Of a stretch of DNA of 64,000 nucleotides, positions 24,797-32,605 are shown piece after piece. The notes under the pieces were generated by a model, which saw only the letters and a program-made list of their open reading frames with translations, did no database searches and was not told the DNA's origin. How positions within the stretch are numbered: position 1 is the stretch's first letter; the number at the start of each line of letters is the position of its first letter. Source of the stretch: an uncultured Propionibacteriaceae bacterium (lineage in GTDB: Bacteria; Actinomycetota; Actinomycetes; Propionibacteriales; Propionibacteriaceae); contig CALCKT010000043.1 of assembly GCA_937965785.1 (NCBI GenBank), forward strand, positions 1 through 64,000, given 5' to 3'. Both the position numbers and the translations under genes were made by a program.

Positions 24797-25683
24797 CCCC
24801 GGACCTCGCGGCCGGCTACCACCGCTGTGCGGAACTGACCCGCAAGCACGGCACCACGTACTACTGGGGGACGCTGCTGCTGCCGCGCGCGCAGCGCCGG
24901 GACGTCCACACGGTGTACGCGCTGTGCCGCTTGGCCGACGACATCGTCGATGAACCCGAACGCGTCGACATGGCGGTGCCCCGGGATGGCAGCCCGGCCC
25001 ATCGGCTGGCCGCGTTCAAACGGCAGTTCTTCACGGCGCTGGCCGATGGCGGTGCCGATGAGCCCGTGATGGCCGCGATCGTCGACAGCATCCATCGCCG
25101 CGGCACCGACCCAGAGTGTTTCGAGCGGTTTTTCTCCGCGATGGAATCCGACCTGGTCCGCGACACGTGGGCGAACTGGGAGGAGCTGCGGGACGGCTAT
25201 ATGGAGGGCTCAGCCGCCGTCATCGGGGAGATGATGCTGCCTGTGCTGGAACCGTTGACGCCGGAGGCGAAGGGCCCGGCCCGGGCGCTCGGACTGGCCT
25301 TCCAGCTGACCAATTTCCTTCGTGATGTCGGTGAGGATCTCGACCGGGGCCGGGTCTACCTGCCCCAGGACGACCTGGAGCGTCACGGCGCCGACCCGTG
25401 GCTGCGGCGCGTCACGCCCGCGTGGCGGGCGATGATGGCAGAGCAGATCGGCCGCAACCGCGGCCTGTACGCCGAGGCCCAGCGCGGCCTGCCCATGCTT
25501 CCCCCGCGGTCGCGCCGCTGCGTCGGCGCCGCCCTGGTGCTGTACAGCCGCATCCTGCGCCTCATCGAGGCTGCGGACTACGACGTGTTCGCTGGCCGCG
25601 TCCGGGTCTCCGACATGGAGAAACTCGGTGTCACGCTGCGCTGCCTCACCCTCGGAGTGCCATGGGTGGACTTCTCGTCGTGA
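24793..25683 (+). CDS. crtB: Phytoene synthase
   Basis: Condenses two geranylgeranyl diphosphates to phytoene. 296 residues. Aspartate-rich motifs are CRLADDIVDEPE (DxxxD type) and QLTNFLRDVGEDLDRGRVYLP, the squalene/phytoene synthase signature. YYWGTLLLPRAQR near the N-terminus and the ESDL segment are also typical. It is the last gene of the rightward carotenoid operon; only 15 bp separate its stop from the convergent crtU stop. Confidence 0.95.
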   Translation: MTPDLAAGYHRCAELTRKHGTTYYWGTLLLPRAQRRDVHTVYALCRLADDIVDEPERVDMAVPRDGSPAHRLAAFKRQFFTALADGGADEPVMAAIVDSIHRRGTDPECFERFFSAMESDLVRDTWANWEELRDGYMEGSAAVIGEMMLPVLEPLTPEAKGPARALGLAFQLTNFLRDVGEDLDRGRVYLPQDDLERHGADPWLRRVTPAWRAMMAEQIGRNRGLYAEAQRGLPMLPPRSRRCVGAALVLYSRILRLIEAADYDVFAGRVRVSDMEKLGVTLRCLTLGVPWVDFSS

Positions 25684-25698
25684 CGCCGGAGCCACGCA

Positions 25699-27279
25699 TC
25701 ACCTGCCAGCCAGCAGGCCGCGCATCGGGGCGGTCCAGAGGTCTTGGCCCGCGACGCCCCAACCCTCCAGGAGCTTGTTGGCAGCGAGGAAACCCGTGGT
25801 CGCGGCCCGCTCCATCAGCGCGACCGGGTAGTCGCAGCGCACCCAGTCACCGGCGAGCACCAGCTGCGGCCATGGGGTGACCACGCCGGGACGGTCCGCC
25901 CACCGGCCGGGACCGATGAGGGTGCAGTCGTCGCGCACCAGCACCTCGCGTTCGCGGACGCCCAAGCCCGTCACCTCGGGGAACACGGCCCGCAGCTGCC
26001 TCTCCAGGTCGCCGACGACCGCGTCGGCGGCCGCCTGGTCGCCGGTGACCGCAGGGTCGCAGGCGTAGGCGTGCAGTTCCACGACCGAGCCGCCGTTTTG
26101 GGCACTCCAGGCGGCCGCGCCGGACTCGAACCGCTCCAGCACCGACACGTTGTCCAGCGGGCCGTACCCCGAGGTGGCCAGGAAAGCCGGACGATCGGCA
26201 GCCACGAGCCCGTCCAGCCACAGGCGCACCACGATGAACGGTGGGGCGTTCACGGTAGCGGCGACACGCCCCCGCCAGGAGAGGTCCTCGGGAACACCGG
26301 CCAGCGACACCCCGGCGATGAGTTCCCGGGCGACCCGTGGGTCGGTCGCCAACACCACGGCGTCCGCCCCCAGCTCAGCTCCCCCGTCGATCGTGACGCG
26401 CACCCCGCCAACGCCGAAGCTGATGATCATCGCCCTGCTGGAGGTGCGGATCTCGGTCCCGAGATCGTTCAGGAACGTGGCCAGAGGCCGCCACAGCACC
26501 GTGTCGTAGTCGTCGTCTGGTACGTCGAAGACGAGCCCCTCGGCCGAGCCGAGGAAGTAGGTGTGGAACATCGACACCAGTTCCCCCGCGGAGAACTCCC
26601 GTGGGTCGGCGAAGAACGACCTGGCGAATACTTCCAGCGCGAGGTCTCGGGCGGCCCGGGGAAAGCGCAACCGGTCGAGGAAGTCCGCGGCGGACTCCCC
26701 GTCATAGTCGCTGAAGGTCTGCGGGAAGCGGACGCGCAACAACTCCAGCGCCGACCTGACATCGACACCGGCCAGGGACTTCAGGGTGAAGGTCGGGCTC
26801 TGCCGGACGAACTCCAGGATGCTCCACGGCGGTGTGGTCGGCAGCGAGGCGAACGAGTCACGCAACCCACCGGGGCGTTGCAGGGGGTAGTCCCCGATGT
26901 CGATCAGCCGCCGCAGGGCCGGGTCGGTGCGGCGCAGCAGCCCCCGCAGGTTGTAGTACTGGCGGAAGAAGGCGTGGAAGCCCCGGCTCATCGTCCGGCC
27001 ATCGCCGAGAGGCCACGCCGCGACCCGGCCGCCGAGCCGGTCGGCGGATTCCAGCAGCGTCACCTTCGCGCCCCGTTCCGCGAGCACCGTTGCGGCCGCC
27101 AGCCCGGCGATGCCCCCACCGACGACCACCACCTGGCGGGGCTCGGTCAGCCGGTAGCGTCCCGCCGGTCCCGGGTGGCGCACCGCCCGCCGGTCCCGGC
27201 CCGGCTGACCGGGCTGTCGCCTGTCCGGGCGCCGGAACACCGAGCGGCTGAGGGCGGAGAGGTTCCGCTTCTGGATCAT
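25699..27279 (-). CDS. crtU: Carotene desaturase/methyltransferase CrtU (aromatic ring formation)
   Basis: CrtU converts beta-ionone end groups into aromatic (phi) rings, giving isorenieratene-type pigments. 526 residues. A basic N-terminal stretch precedes the FAD motif VVVVGGGIAGLAAATVLAERG-like fold. Conserved CrtU segments are MSRGFHAFFRQYYNLR, DYPLQRPGG, RSFFADPREFSAGELV, FHTYFLGSAEGLVFD and AGDWVRCDYPVALMERA at the C-terminus. These distinguish it from CrtI-type desaturases. The start overlaps the crtT stop (ATGA). It is the last gene of the leftward carotenoid operon. Confidence 0.88.
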   Translation of the reverse strand: MIQKRNLSALSRSVFRRPDRRQPGQPGRDRRAVRHPGPAGRYRLTEPRQVVVVGGGIAGLAAATVLAERGAKVTLLESADRLGGRVAAWPLGDGRTMSRGFHAFFRQYYNLRGLLRRTDPALRRLIDIGDYPLQRPGGLRDSFASLPTTPPWSILEFVRQSPTFTLKSLAGVDVRSALELLRVRFPQTFSDYDGESAADFLDRLRFPRAARDLALEVFARSFFADPREFSAGELVSMFHTYFLGSAEGLVFDVPDDDYDTVLWRPLATFLNDLGTEIRTSSRAMIISFGVGGVRVTIDGGAELGADAVVLATDPRVARELIAGVSLAGVPEDLSWRGRVAATVNAPPFIVVRLWLDGLVAADRPAFLATSGYGPLDNVSVLERFESGAAAWSAQNGGSVVELHAYACDPAVTGDQAAADAVVGDLERQLRAVFPEVTGLGVREREVLVRDDCTLIGPGRWADRPGVVTPWPQLVLAGDWVRCDYPVALMERAATTGFLAANKLLEGWGVAGQDLWTAPMRGLLAGR

Positions 27280-28004
27280 GATTCCTCCGGTCTTCGGGCA
27301 ACAAAGGTGTGCAGGATGCCGCGTTGCCAGCCCGGAACCGTCCGGGTGGCGATGTCACTGAAACCGGCCGCGGCGAGCCGGCCTGCGAAACGCCGGGTCG
27401 AGTCGAACTCACGGACGCTGCGCCACAGATAGCGGTACAGGGCCGGGTTGCGGTCCAAGACGACGCCGAGCGGGATGATGATGCCCCAGCTGGTGGCGTC
27501 CCAGACCCGGCTGGCGACCGGGTCTCCCGCGACGGAGTAGTCTTGCGCGATCAGCCATCCACCCGGACGCAGCAGTTGGAAGGCCTCGGAGAGTGCGCGG
27601 TCTCGTTCCTCGGCGGGCACGTTGCGGAACAGGTAGCAAGCCAGGATCCCATCCCAGGTGCCAGGGCGAAGCGGCGCCAGGTCGAGCCGCCCGCAGCACG
27701 CCTGGCCGAACCGGACGCCGGGGGGCCAGTCCTTGACCCGTGCCCGGGCGAGCATCCCCGCCGACGCATCGAGCCCGAGCACCGCCGATCCGGTGGGTGC
27801 CGCCGCCACCAGGGCGCGCGTCGAGGCCCCCGTCCCGCAGGCCATGTCGATGGCGCGCACCGCACCGCCACCTGAGCGCCGGACCAGTTCGGCGGCGGCG
27901 AACCGGAGGTGCCGGTGGTATCCGGGGTTGAGTCGCACCATGAGGTCGTAGCGGCCCGCGCCCCGGTCGAAGGCTGCTCGGGTAGCACCCGCCGCGCGGC
28001 TCAT
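27276..28004 (-). CDS. crtT: SAM-dependent methyltransferase, CrtT-like
   Basis: A class I methyltransferase of 242 residues. SAM-binding motif I is IDMACGTGASTRALV, with LGLDASAGMLARAR and later LLRPGGWLIAQDY. The overall pattern is that of UbiE/MenG-like enzymes. Homologues named CrtT accompany crtU and crtY in actinobacterial isorenieratene clusters; their exact role is unsettled. ATG 28004 overlaps the crtYd stop by 4 nt; longer in-frame starts upstream lie inside crtYd and lack similarity. The name rests mainly on context. Confidence 0.75.
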   Translation of the reverse strand: MSRAAGATRAAFDRGAGRYDLMVRLNPGYHRHLRFAAAELVRRSGGGAVRAIDMACGTGASTRALVAAAPTGSAVLGLDASAGMLARARVKDWPPGVRFGQACCGRLDLAPLRPGTWDGILACYLFRNVPAEERDRALSEAFQLLRPGGWLIAQDYSVAGDPVASRVWDATSWGIIIPLGVVLDRNPALYRYLWRSVREFDSTRRFAGRLAAAGFSDIATRTVPGWQRGILHTFVARRPEES

Positions 28005-28330
28005 CCGGGCTCCTCCCGGCCGGGTTCCCCGCGGTCTCTCAGGCGGATCCAAGCAATGATGGTGAGCGTTACCATCGCGAACCCGAAGCCGAAGTCCTCT
28101 ACCGGGATGTCCCAGGGGAACCTGATCCCTGCGAACTGTTGCGGGTGGTAGATCACGACGGGGTCCGACAGCTTGGTGAGCCATCCGTCCACCAGCACCT
28201 GGAAACCGAAGACGATCGCCATCGCCAGCCAATAGTGCAGCGACGAGAAGATGCCGGTGCGTGCCCAGGACACCTCCAGCATGACGACGGCCGCGACCGC
28301 GATGAGCGTGAGGGCGGTGTACTCACCCAT
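28001..28330 (-). CDS. crtYd: Lycopene cyclase subunit CrtYd
   Basis: A 109-residue membrane protein with three hydrophobic helices. It is one half of the heterodimeric lycopene cyclase typical of Gram-positive bacteria. It contains LVDGWLTKLSDPVVIY, FPWDIPVEDFGFGFAMV (acidic residues within a helix) and a charged tail. ATG 28330 overlaps the end of crtYc by 8 bp; upstream in-frame starts lie deeper in crtYc. With CrtYc it would cyclise lycopene ends to beta-ionone rings, the substrate for CrtU. Confidence 0.9.
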   Translation of the reverse strand: MGEYTALTLIAVAAVVMLEVSWARTGIFSSLHYWLAMAIVFGFQVLVDGWLTKLSDPVVIYHPQQFAGIRFPWDIPVEDFGFGFAMVTLTIIAWIRLRDRGEPGREEPG

Positions 28331-28709
28331 GGCCAGCGTCCTCACCCCGGTCGCGGACCAGCCCGTCGGGCCAGCGGAACCGGATCGGACCGCGGCCCCG
28401 GGCAAGGTTGAACATCCGGCCGACCGCCTCGTAGGTCAGCAAGCCGCACAGCGGGATTACCAGGAAGAACACCAGTTCTTCCAGTGGCAGCACGCCGAGG
28501 CTGAGCCCAGTCACGAAGCGCTGGTTGTAGGTCCAGTGGTCACGCACGATGCCGACCACGTCCCACGTGACGAAGATGAGGAGCATCGGCAGCATCGCCG
28601 CCGCGACCCGGCCCGGACGCCGATACACCCTGGCCCCGAGCAGGAGTTCCAGCGGCAGCGTGATGACGAGACACGCGGCCATTAGCGTCAGGTACTGCAT
28701 CTGGTCCAT
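28323..28709 (-). CDS. crtYc: Lycopene cyclase subunit CrtYc
   Basis: A 128-residue membrane protein with three helices, the partner of CrtYd. The family hallmarks are present: YLTLMAACLVITLPLEL at the N-terminus and LGVLPLEELVFFLVIPL near residues 72-90, with the catalytic-type Glu-Glu pair. First gene of the leftward operon crtYc-crtYd-crtT-crtU. A GGGAGG ribosome-binding site lies just before ATG 28709. The 97-bp gap to the P450 gene must hold divergent promoters. Confidence 0.92.
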   Translation of the reverse strand: MDQMQYLTLMAACLVITLPLELLLGARVYRRPGRVAAAMLPMLLIFVTWDVVGIVRDHWTYNQRFVTGLSLGVLPLEELVFFLVIPLCGLLTYEAVGRMFNLARGRGPIRFRWPDGLVRDRGEDAGHG

Positions 28710-28806
28710 GAGGCTCCCTCCGTGCTGCGGGACGCGTGGCGTGGGGCGACTCGGTCCTTAGTTCTCCCGCCTATTCTAGGAGCACCACTGGCGGGAAGGA
28801 GCTTCT

Positions 28807-30030
28807 ATGGCCGACCCATCCAACCGGCGGCGGGCGTGGCCCCCGGGCGAGTCTGCCGAGCCCAGGGTCGAGTATTCCGGGGGCGTGTGGCGGATCCGGG
28901 CTTTCAAGACCGCTCGGCAAGTCCTGAAGGCGAGGGCGTCGACGACCCAGGCGGGGTTCACCGCGGAGCACATCCCGCGCGGCGTGATCGGGCGCCGGCC
29001 CGTCCTGTTCGCCGATGGCCCCCACCACGACGCCCAACGCCAGAAGGTGGGGCGGTTCTTCGCCCCGAAGGTGGTAGCCAGCCGCTACACCGGGATCATG
29101 CGAGCCAGCGCGGACCGGCTCCTGCACCGGGCCGCTCCGGGGCCGCTGAACGTGGACGAGCTCGCCCTGCACTACGCGGTCGAGGTCACCCGCGAGGTGG
29201 TCGGTCTCACCGAGTCCAGCGTCGAGGGGATGAGCCGCCGGCTGGAACGGTTCTTCGACCAGCCGCCCTTCGACATCACCAAACCGGACCTGGGCAGGAC
29301 CAAACGCCAGTGGGCCCAGGCGGCCATCAACGGGCTGGTGCCGGTCGCGCGGTTCTGGTGGTCGGATGTGCGTCCGGCGATCAAGGAACGGCGGCGGCGT
29401 CCCCGCTCCGACGTGGTCAGCCACCTGATCGCCGAGGGCTACCGCGACCGGGACATCCTGGTGGAGTGCATCACCTATGGCACGGCCGGGATGGTCACCA
29501 CCCGCGAGTTCATCTCCATGGCGGTCTGGCATCTCCTTGAGGATCCCGGCCTTCGCGATCGCTATCTGGCCGCCGATCAGGCCGGGCGCCTCGCGGTGCT
29601 GAGCGAGATCATCAGGCTGGAACCCGTCGTCGGTCACCTCTACCGCCGGGTCCATGAGGAGATCGTCGTCACTGACGACGACGCCCAGTGGCGGATCCCG
29701 CCAGGGCATCTGGTCGACCTGTGCATCCGCCAGTCCAACGCCGACCCGGCAGCGATCGGGGATCTCCCGCTGGGGCTGTGCCCGGGACGGCCGTTGCCAC
29801 GCGGCGTCGACGCGGCGGGGCTGAGCTTCGGCCACGGGTCGCACAAGTGCCCGGGTCAGCCCCTGGCGCTGCTGGAGACCGACGTGTTGCTCACCGCGCT
29901 GCTGCCCCGCGAGCCCAGGATCCTGTCGGAGCCGAGGATCGGGTGGGACGAGCTGGTGGCCGGCTACACGCTGCGTGGCTTCACGGTGGAACTCACCGAA
30001 CCCGGGCCCCAGGGCCAGCACCTGAGGTGA
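28807..30030 (+). CDS. Cytochrome P450, candidate carotenoid-ring hydroxylase
   Basis: A 407-residue soluble bacterial P450. The heme-ligand motif is SFGHGSHKCPGQPLA (FGxGxHxCxG) near residue 347. The I-helix oxygen-activation motif reads YGTAGMVTTREF and the ExxR motif is SEIIRLEP. AAGGAG lies 7 nt before the ATG. It is transcribed divergently from crtYc. Brevibacterium-type isorenieratene clusters include a P450 linked to ring hydroxylation, so hydroxylated aromatic carotenoid is a reasonable but untested product. It has no fused reductase; ferredoxin must come from elsewhere. Confidence 0.9.
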   Translation: MADPSNRRRAWPPGESAEPRVEYSGGVWRIRAFKTARQVLKARASTTQAGFTAEHIPRGVIGRRPVLFADGPHHDAQRQKVGRFFAPKVVASRYTGIMRASADRLLHRAAPGPLNVDELALHYAVEVTREVVGLTESSVEGMSRRLERFFDQPPFDITKPDLGRTKRQWAQAAINGLVPVARFWWSDVRPAIKERRRRPRSDVVSHLIAEGYRDRDILVECITYGTAGMVTTREFISMAVWHLLEDPGLRDRYLAADQAGRLAVLSEIIRLEPVVGHLYRRVHEEIVVTDDDAQWRIPPGHLVDLCIRQSNADPAAIGDLPLGLCPGRPLPRGVDAAGLSFGHGSHKCPGQPLALLETDVLLTALLPREPRILSEPRIGWDELVAGYTLRGFTVELTEPGPQGQHLR

Positions 30031-30227
30031 CGGCCAAGCCCGTCCCACGGCCTCGGCAATGGCGAGGGAGATCGGCGTGGTCTGCGCCCCAGGGAAACAG
30101 CCGAGGGGTCCCTGACGTGCGGACCACATAAACCTTCGTTTGCGATGAGCCCAATGATCGTCCCGGTGAGAGCGGGCCCATGGTGTGAACCATCACTTTC
30201 CCGTTGGGGTCCGCTGGAAGGGACGGC

Positions 30228-30261
30228 CATTCACTCGGCCAGATCGCTGGCCGGGTGAATG
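30228..30261. terminator. Hairpin between convergent genes
   Basis: CATTCACTCGGCCAG pairs with CTGGCCGGGTGAATG around a 4-nt loop, with a single G-T mismatch in 15 bp. It lies between the P450 gene and the convergent 30308-31642 gene, without a long T-run. A smaller GGTTGGGCCAACC palindrome follows at about 30287. Probably a bidirectional terminator. Confidence 0.6.
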
Positions 30262-30307
30262 CGTGGCTTCTGCAGGTTGGCTGGTGGTTGGGCCAACCAG
30301 CGATTAC

Positions 30308-31642
30308 TCACGGCGCCAGGTGCAATACCACGGGCCAGTTGTTGTCCGGGGCGGTACTTGAGTAGTCGTGGAAGTTCGTGTCCTTCCACTGGCTACCCTG
30401 CAGGTGCTGTGCGTGCGACTCGGTGAAGGCCGCGGGCCAGGTGAAGCCCCGGCCGGCACCGTTGCGGTGGGCCCCGAACTTCCACCGGCTGCTGCCCTCC
30501 GGGCGCAGTTCCAGGTCGTAGGTGGCTCCGGCTCGCATCGTGACGTCCTGCGGGATGGGCACGTCGTACCAGACGAAATTGGTCACCTTGATCGATTTGA
30601 GTGGGTACGGATCGTACCTCACCTCGTCCCGGATCACCCCGGAGGCCAGTTCCTGCGAATCCTCCAGGATGCGCCACCGCAGGCCCCCCGCGACGGTGGC
30701 GACGGTGGCCACCGACAACCCCGTGACACGTTTGTCGGAGGAGGGGGTGAAACGTTCCCGGATCGGCCTGGCGGCGTCGGCCTCGTAGGTGCGTCCGGGG
30801 TCGACGCTGCCGCTCTCCATGTCGGAGGACCCCTGTGATGCGCCATCAACGGTGGTGAGCTGCATGATCGGGGCGATCAGCCTCTGATCCGAGCCTGTCG
30901 TCGTGAGGTCGAGCCAGGTGCGTTCCGCGCCGGAGCCCGGGGAACGATCCCCGACCAGCGTCGCCCAGTCGATGTTGTTGAGCCACCTGGCGGGGCGGCC
31001 AATGGAGCTCGGGACGAGCACGTTGTTGCTGCTGATGAAATTCGCGGCCGGATTCGGATCGATGTTCTCCAGCACCACGTGGTACAGCTCGCCCGCGACC
31101 AGGGGCAGTGGGCTCTGCTCGAAGGTGAGCTCATCCAGCAGCGACTGAGATGACTTCGGGGCCAGGCCCGGGGTGAAGTGGGTGCGGGCCAGTGGAGAGC
31201 CATTCAGGACGGGCAGGTGCTCGTCGGAGCCGTCGTCGGGCAGCACCGTGATGCGGATCCTCCCGCCCGTGCCACTCGAATAGCCGGAGCCGGCCTGCCA
31301 GTACAGGCGGATCTTCTGCAGCAACCCGGCGATCACGGAACGGAACCGGATGGACACGATCCTGTCGGTCTTGTTGTACACGCCGACATTGGTGTTGTAC
31401 AGGGTCGACATGGTGAACACGCCTGGGCCGTAGAGGCGGGCGAACTCCGCCGAGTCCAGACGTAGCCCACCCTCGGGTGGTAGCACCAGACGGGAGGGGT
31501 CCCCGGTGGGGGTGGGGGTCGGGCTCGTGGTTTCGGCGTGGGCGAGCGCGCCGGAAAGACCCAGCGACGCCGCGACTGACAGGCCCAGTACGCCGAGCGA
31601 ACGACGTGAGATGTGGGGTTGGTCCGGGAAGAAGCTGTTCAT
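30308..31642 (-). CDS. Tat-exported protein of unknown function
   Basis: A 444-residue secreted protein. The N-terminus contains a twin-arginine motif SRRSLGVLG followed by a hydrophobic stretch ending ALAHAE, a likely signal peptidase site near residue 37. A Thr/Pro-rich linker follows. The mature part is beta-rich, with repeated patterns such as RFRSVIAGLLQKIRLYW and RVTGLSVATVATVAGGLRW ending in TYDLELRPEGSSRWKFGA, suggesting two or more related jelly-roll-like modules. No catalytic motif is evident. TACAAG (31650-31655) ends 7 nt before the ATG. Confidence 0.7.
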   Translation of the reverse strand: MNSFFPDQPHISRRSLGVLGLSVAASLGLSGALAHAETTSPTPTPTGDPSRLVLPPEGGLRLDSAEFARLYGPGVFTMSTLYNTNVGVYNKTDRIVSIRFRSVIAGLLQKIRLYWQAGSGYSSGTGGRIRITVLPDDGSDEHLPVLNGSPLARTHFTPGLAPKSSQSLLDELTFEQSPLPLVAGELYHVVLENIDPNPAANFISSNNVLVPSSIGRPARWLNNIDWATLVGDRSPGSGAERTWLDLTTTGSDQRLIAPIMQLTTVDGASQGSSDMESGSVDPGRTYEADAARPIRERFTPSSDKRVTGLSVATVATVAGGLRWRILEDSQELASGVIRDEVRYDPYPLKSIKVTNFVWYDVPIPQDVTMRAGATYDLELRPEGSSRWKFGAHRNGAGRGFTWPAAFTESHAQHLQGSQWKDTNFHDYSSTAPDNNWPVVLHLAP

Positions 31643-31735
31643 TGCAATCCTTGTATCCCTCGTTGCATGGTCAACAACTCTACGAGCCCCGGCTGCGTGG
31701 TTCTGTCGTCCGGATGGCCAGTTTGGGGGAGTGTC

Positions 31736-32605
31736 CTACGCCGTCGGTTTGAAGGTTTCCATGGTCACCAGACCGTCGGGTCCGAAGTGCAGGGCGCGCA
31801 CCTCCGAGACCACCATTGGTTTGTCCTTGATCCCGAGGCCTGCGTAAATCTCCGGCAGCACCGGGCGGTGTCCGCACACCGCGGTGGGGCGGTCCAGGTT
31901 CTTCAGCAGCTCGGCCATGAGTTTGCGCACCGCTTTCGGGTTCTTCGCCGCGGACTCCTCGGTGAGTTGATCGTAGGTTTCGATGCCGATCTTCTGGGTT
32001 TTCGCGTAGGGCTTGAGTGTTTCCTTGCAGCGTTCCGATGCCGAGCTGACGAGACGTTCGATCCCGAAGGCCGCCAGCACGTCGATGAGGCGTTCCGCCT
32101 GCGCCCGGCCCCTGCCCGAGAGCCGGCGTTTCTGGTCGTCACCGGACCAGTGTTTGCGTTGCATCGCCTTGGCGTGGCGGACGATCAGCAGTGCATTCGT
32201 CGGTGGGGTCTGGACGGCCGCCTCGATGATGGCGCGTTCATCCGGGTAGGTGACCTGCTCCAGCGCCGCCTCCACGGGAAACCACTTCACCGCCGACACC
32301 TCGTGGTCGGGCCGGCGGGGCCGTTGTGAAAGCACCGCGGAACGCCAGAAGTGGACGGCCTTCGGGCTCTTGTCGATCTTGTAGCGGATGCTCGGCAGCC
32401 GCAACCCCAGCCGGGCCTCCACCCCCGTCTCCTCCCGGATCTCGCGGACAGCGGTTTCCGGCAGCAGCTCGTCGGTTTCCCCCTTGCCCTTCGGAAGCGA
32501 CCAGTCGTCGTAGCGTTTCCGGTGGATCAGCAGCACCTGGGGGCCGTTGGTGTGCTCGCGCAGCACCACACCCCCCGCGGAGACGATTTTCGGTTTCTTG
32601 CTCAT
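31736..32605 (-). CDS. mutT1: MutT1-type protein: Nudix hydrolase plus histidine phosphatase
   Basis: A 289-residue two-domain protein. The N-terminal Nudix box runs from GKGETDELLPE through REIREETGV (about residues 40-62). The C-terminal half is a histidine phosphatase with LLIVRHAKAMQR, SSASERCKET and CGHRPVLPE. This order matches mycobacterial MutT1, which hydrolyses oxidised guanine nucleotides and diadenosine polyphosphates. The start overlaps the ppk1 stop (ATGA), so it is co-translated with polyphosphate kinase; nucleotide or polyphosphate housekeeping is the likely theme. Confidence 0.88.
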   Translation of the reverse strand: MSKKPKIVSAGGVVLREHTNGPQVLLIHRKRYDDWSLPKGKGETDELLPETAVREIREETGVEARLGLRLPSIRYKIDKSPKAVHFWRSAVLSQRPRRPDHEVSAVKWFPVEAALEQVTYPDERAIIEAAVQTPPTNALLIVRHAKAMQRKHWSGDDQKRRLSGRGRAQAERLIDVLAAFGIERLVSSASERCKETLKPYAKTQKIGIETYDQLTEESAAKNPKAVRKLMAELLKNLDRPTAVCGHRPVLPEIYAGLGIKDKPMVVSEVRALHFGPDGLVTMETFKPTA

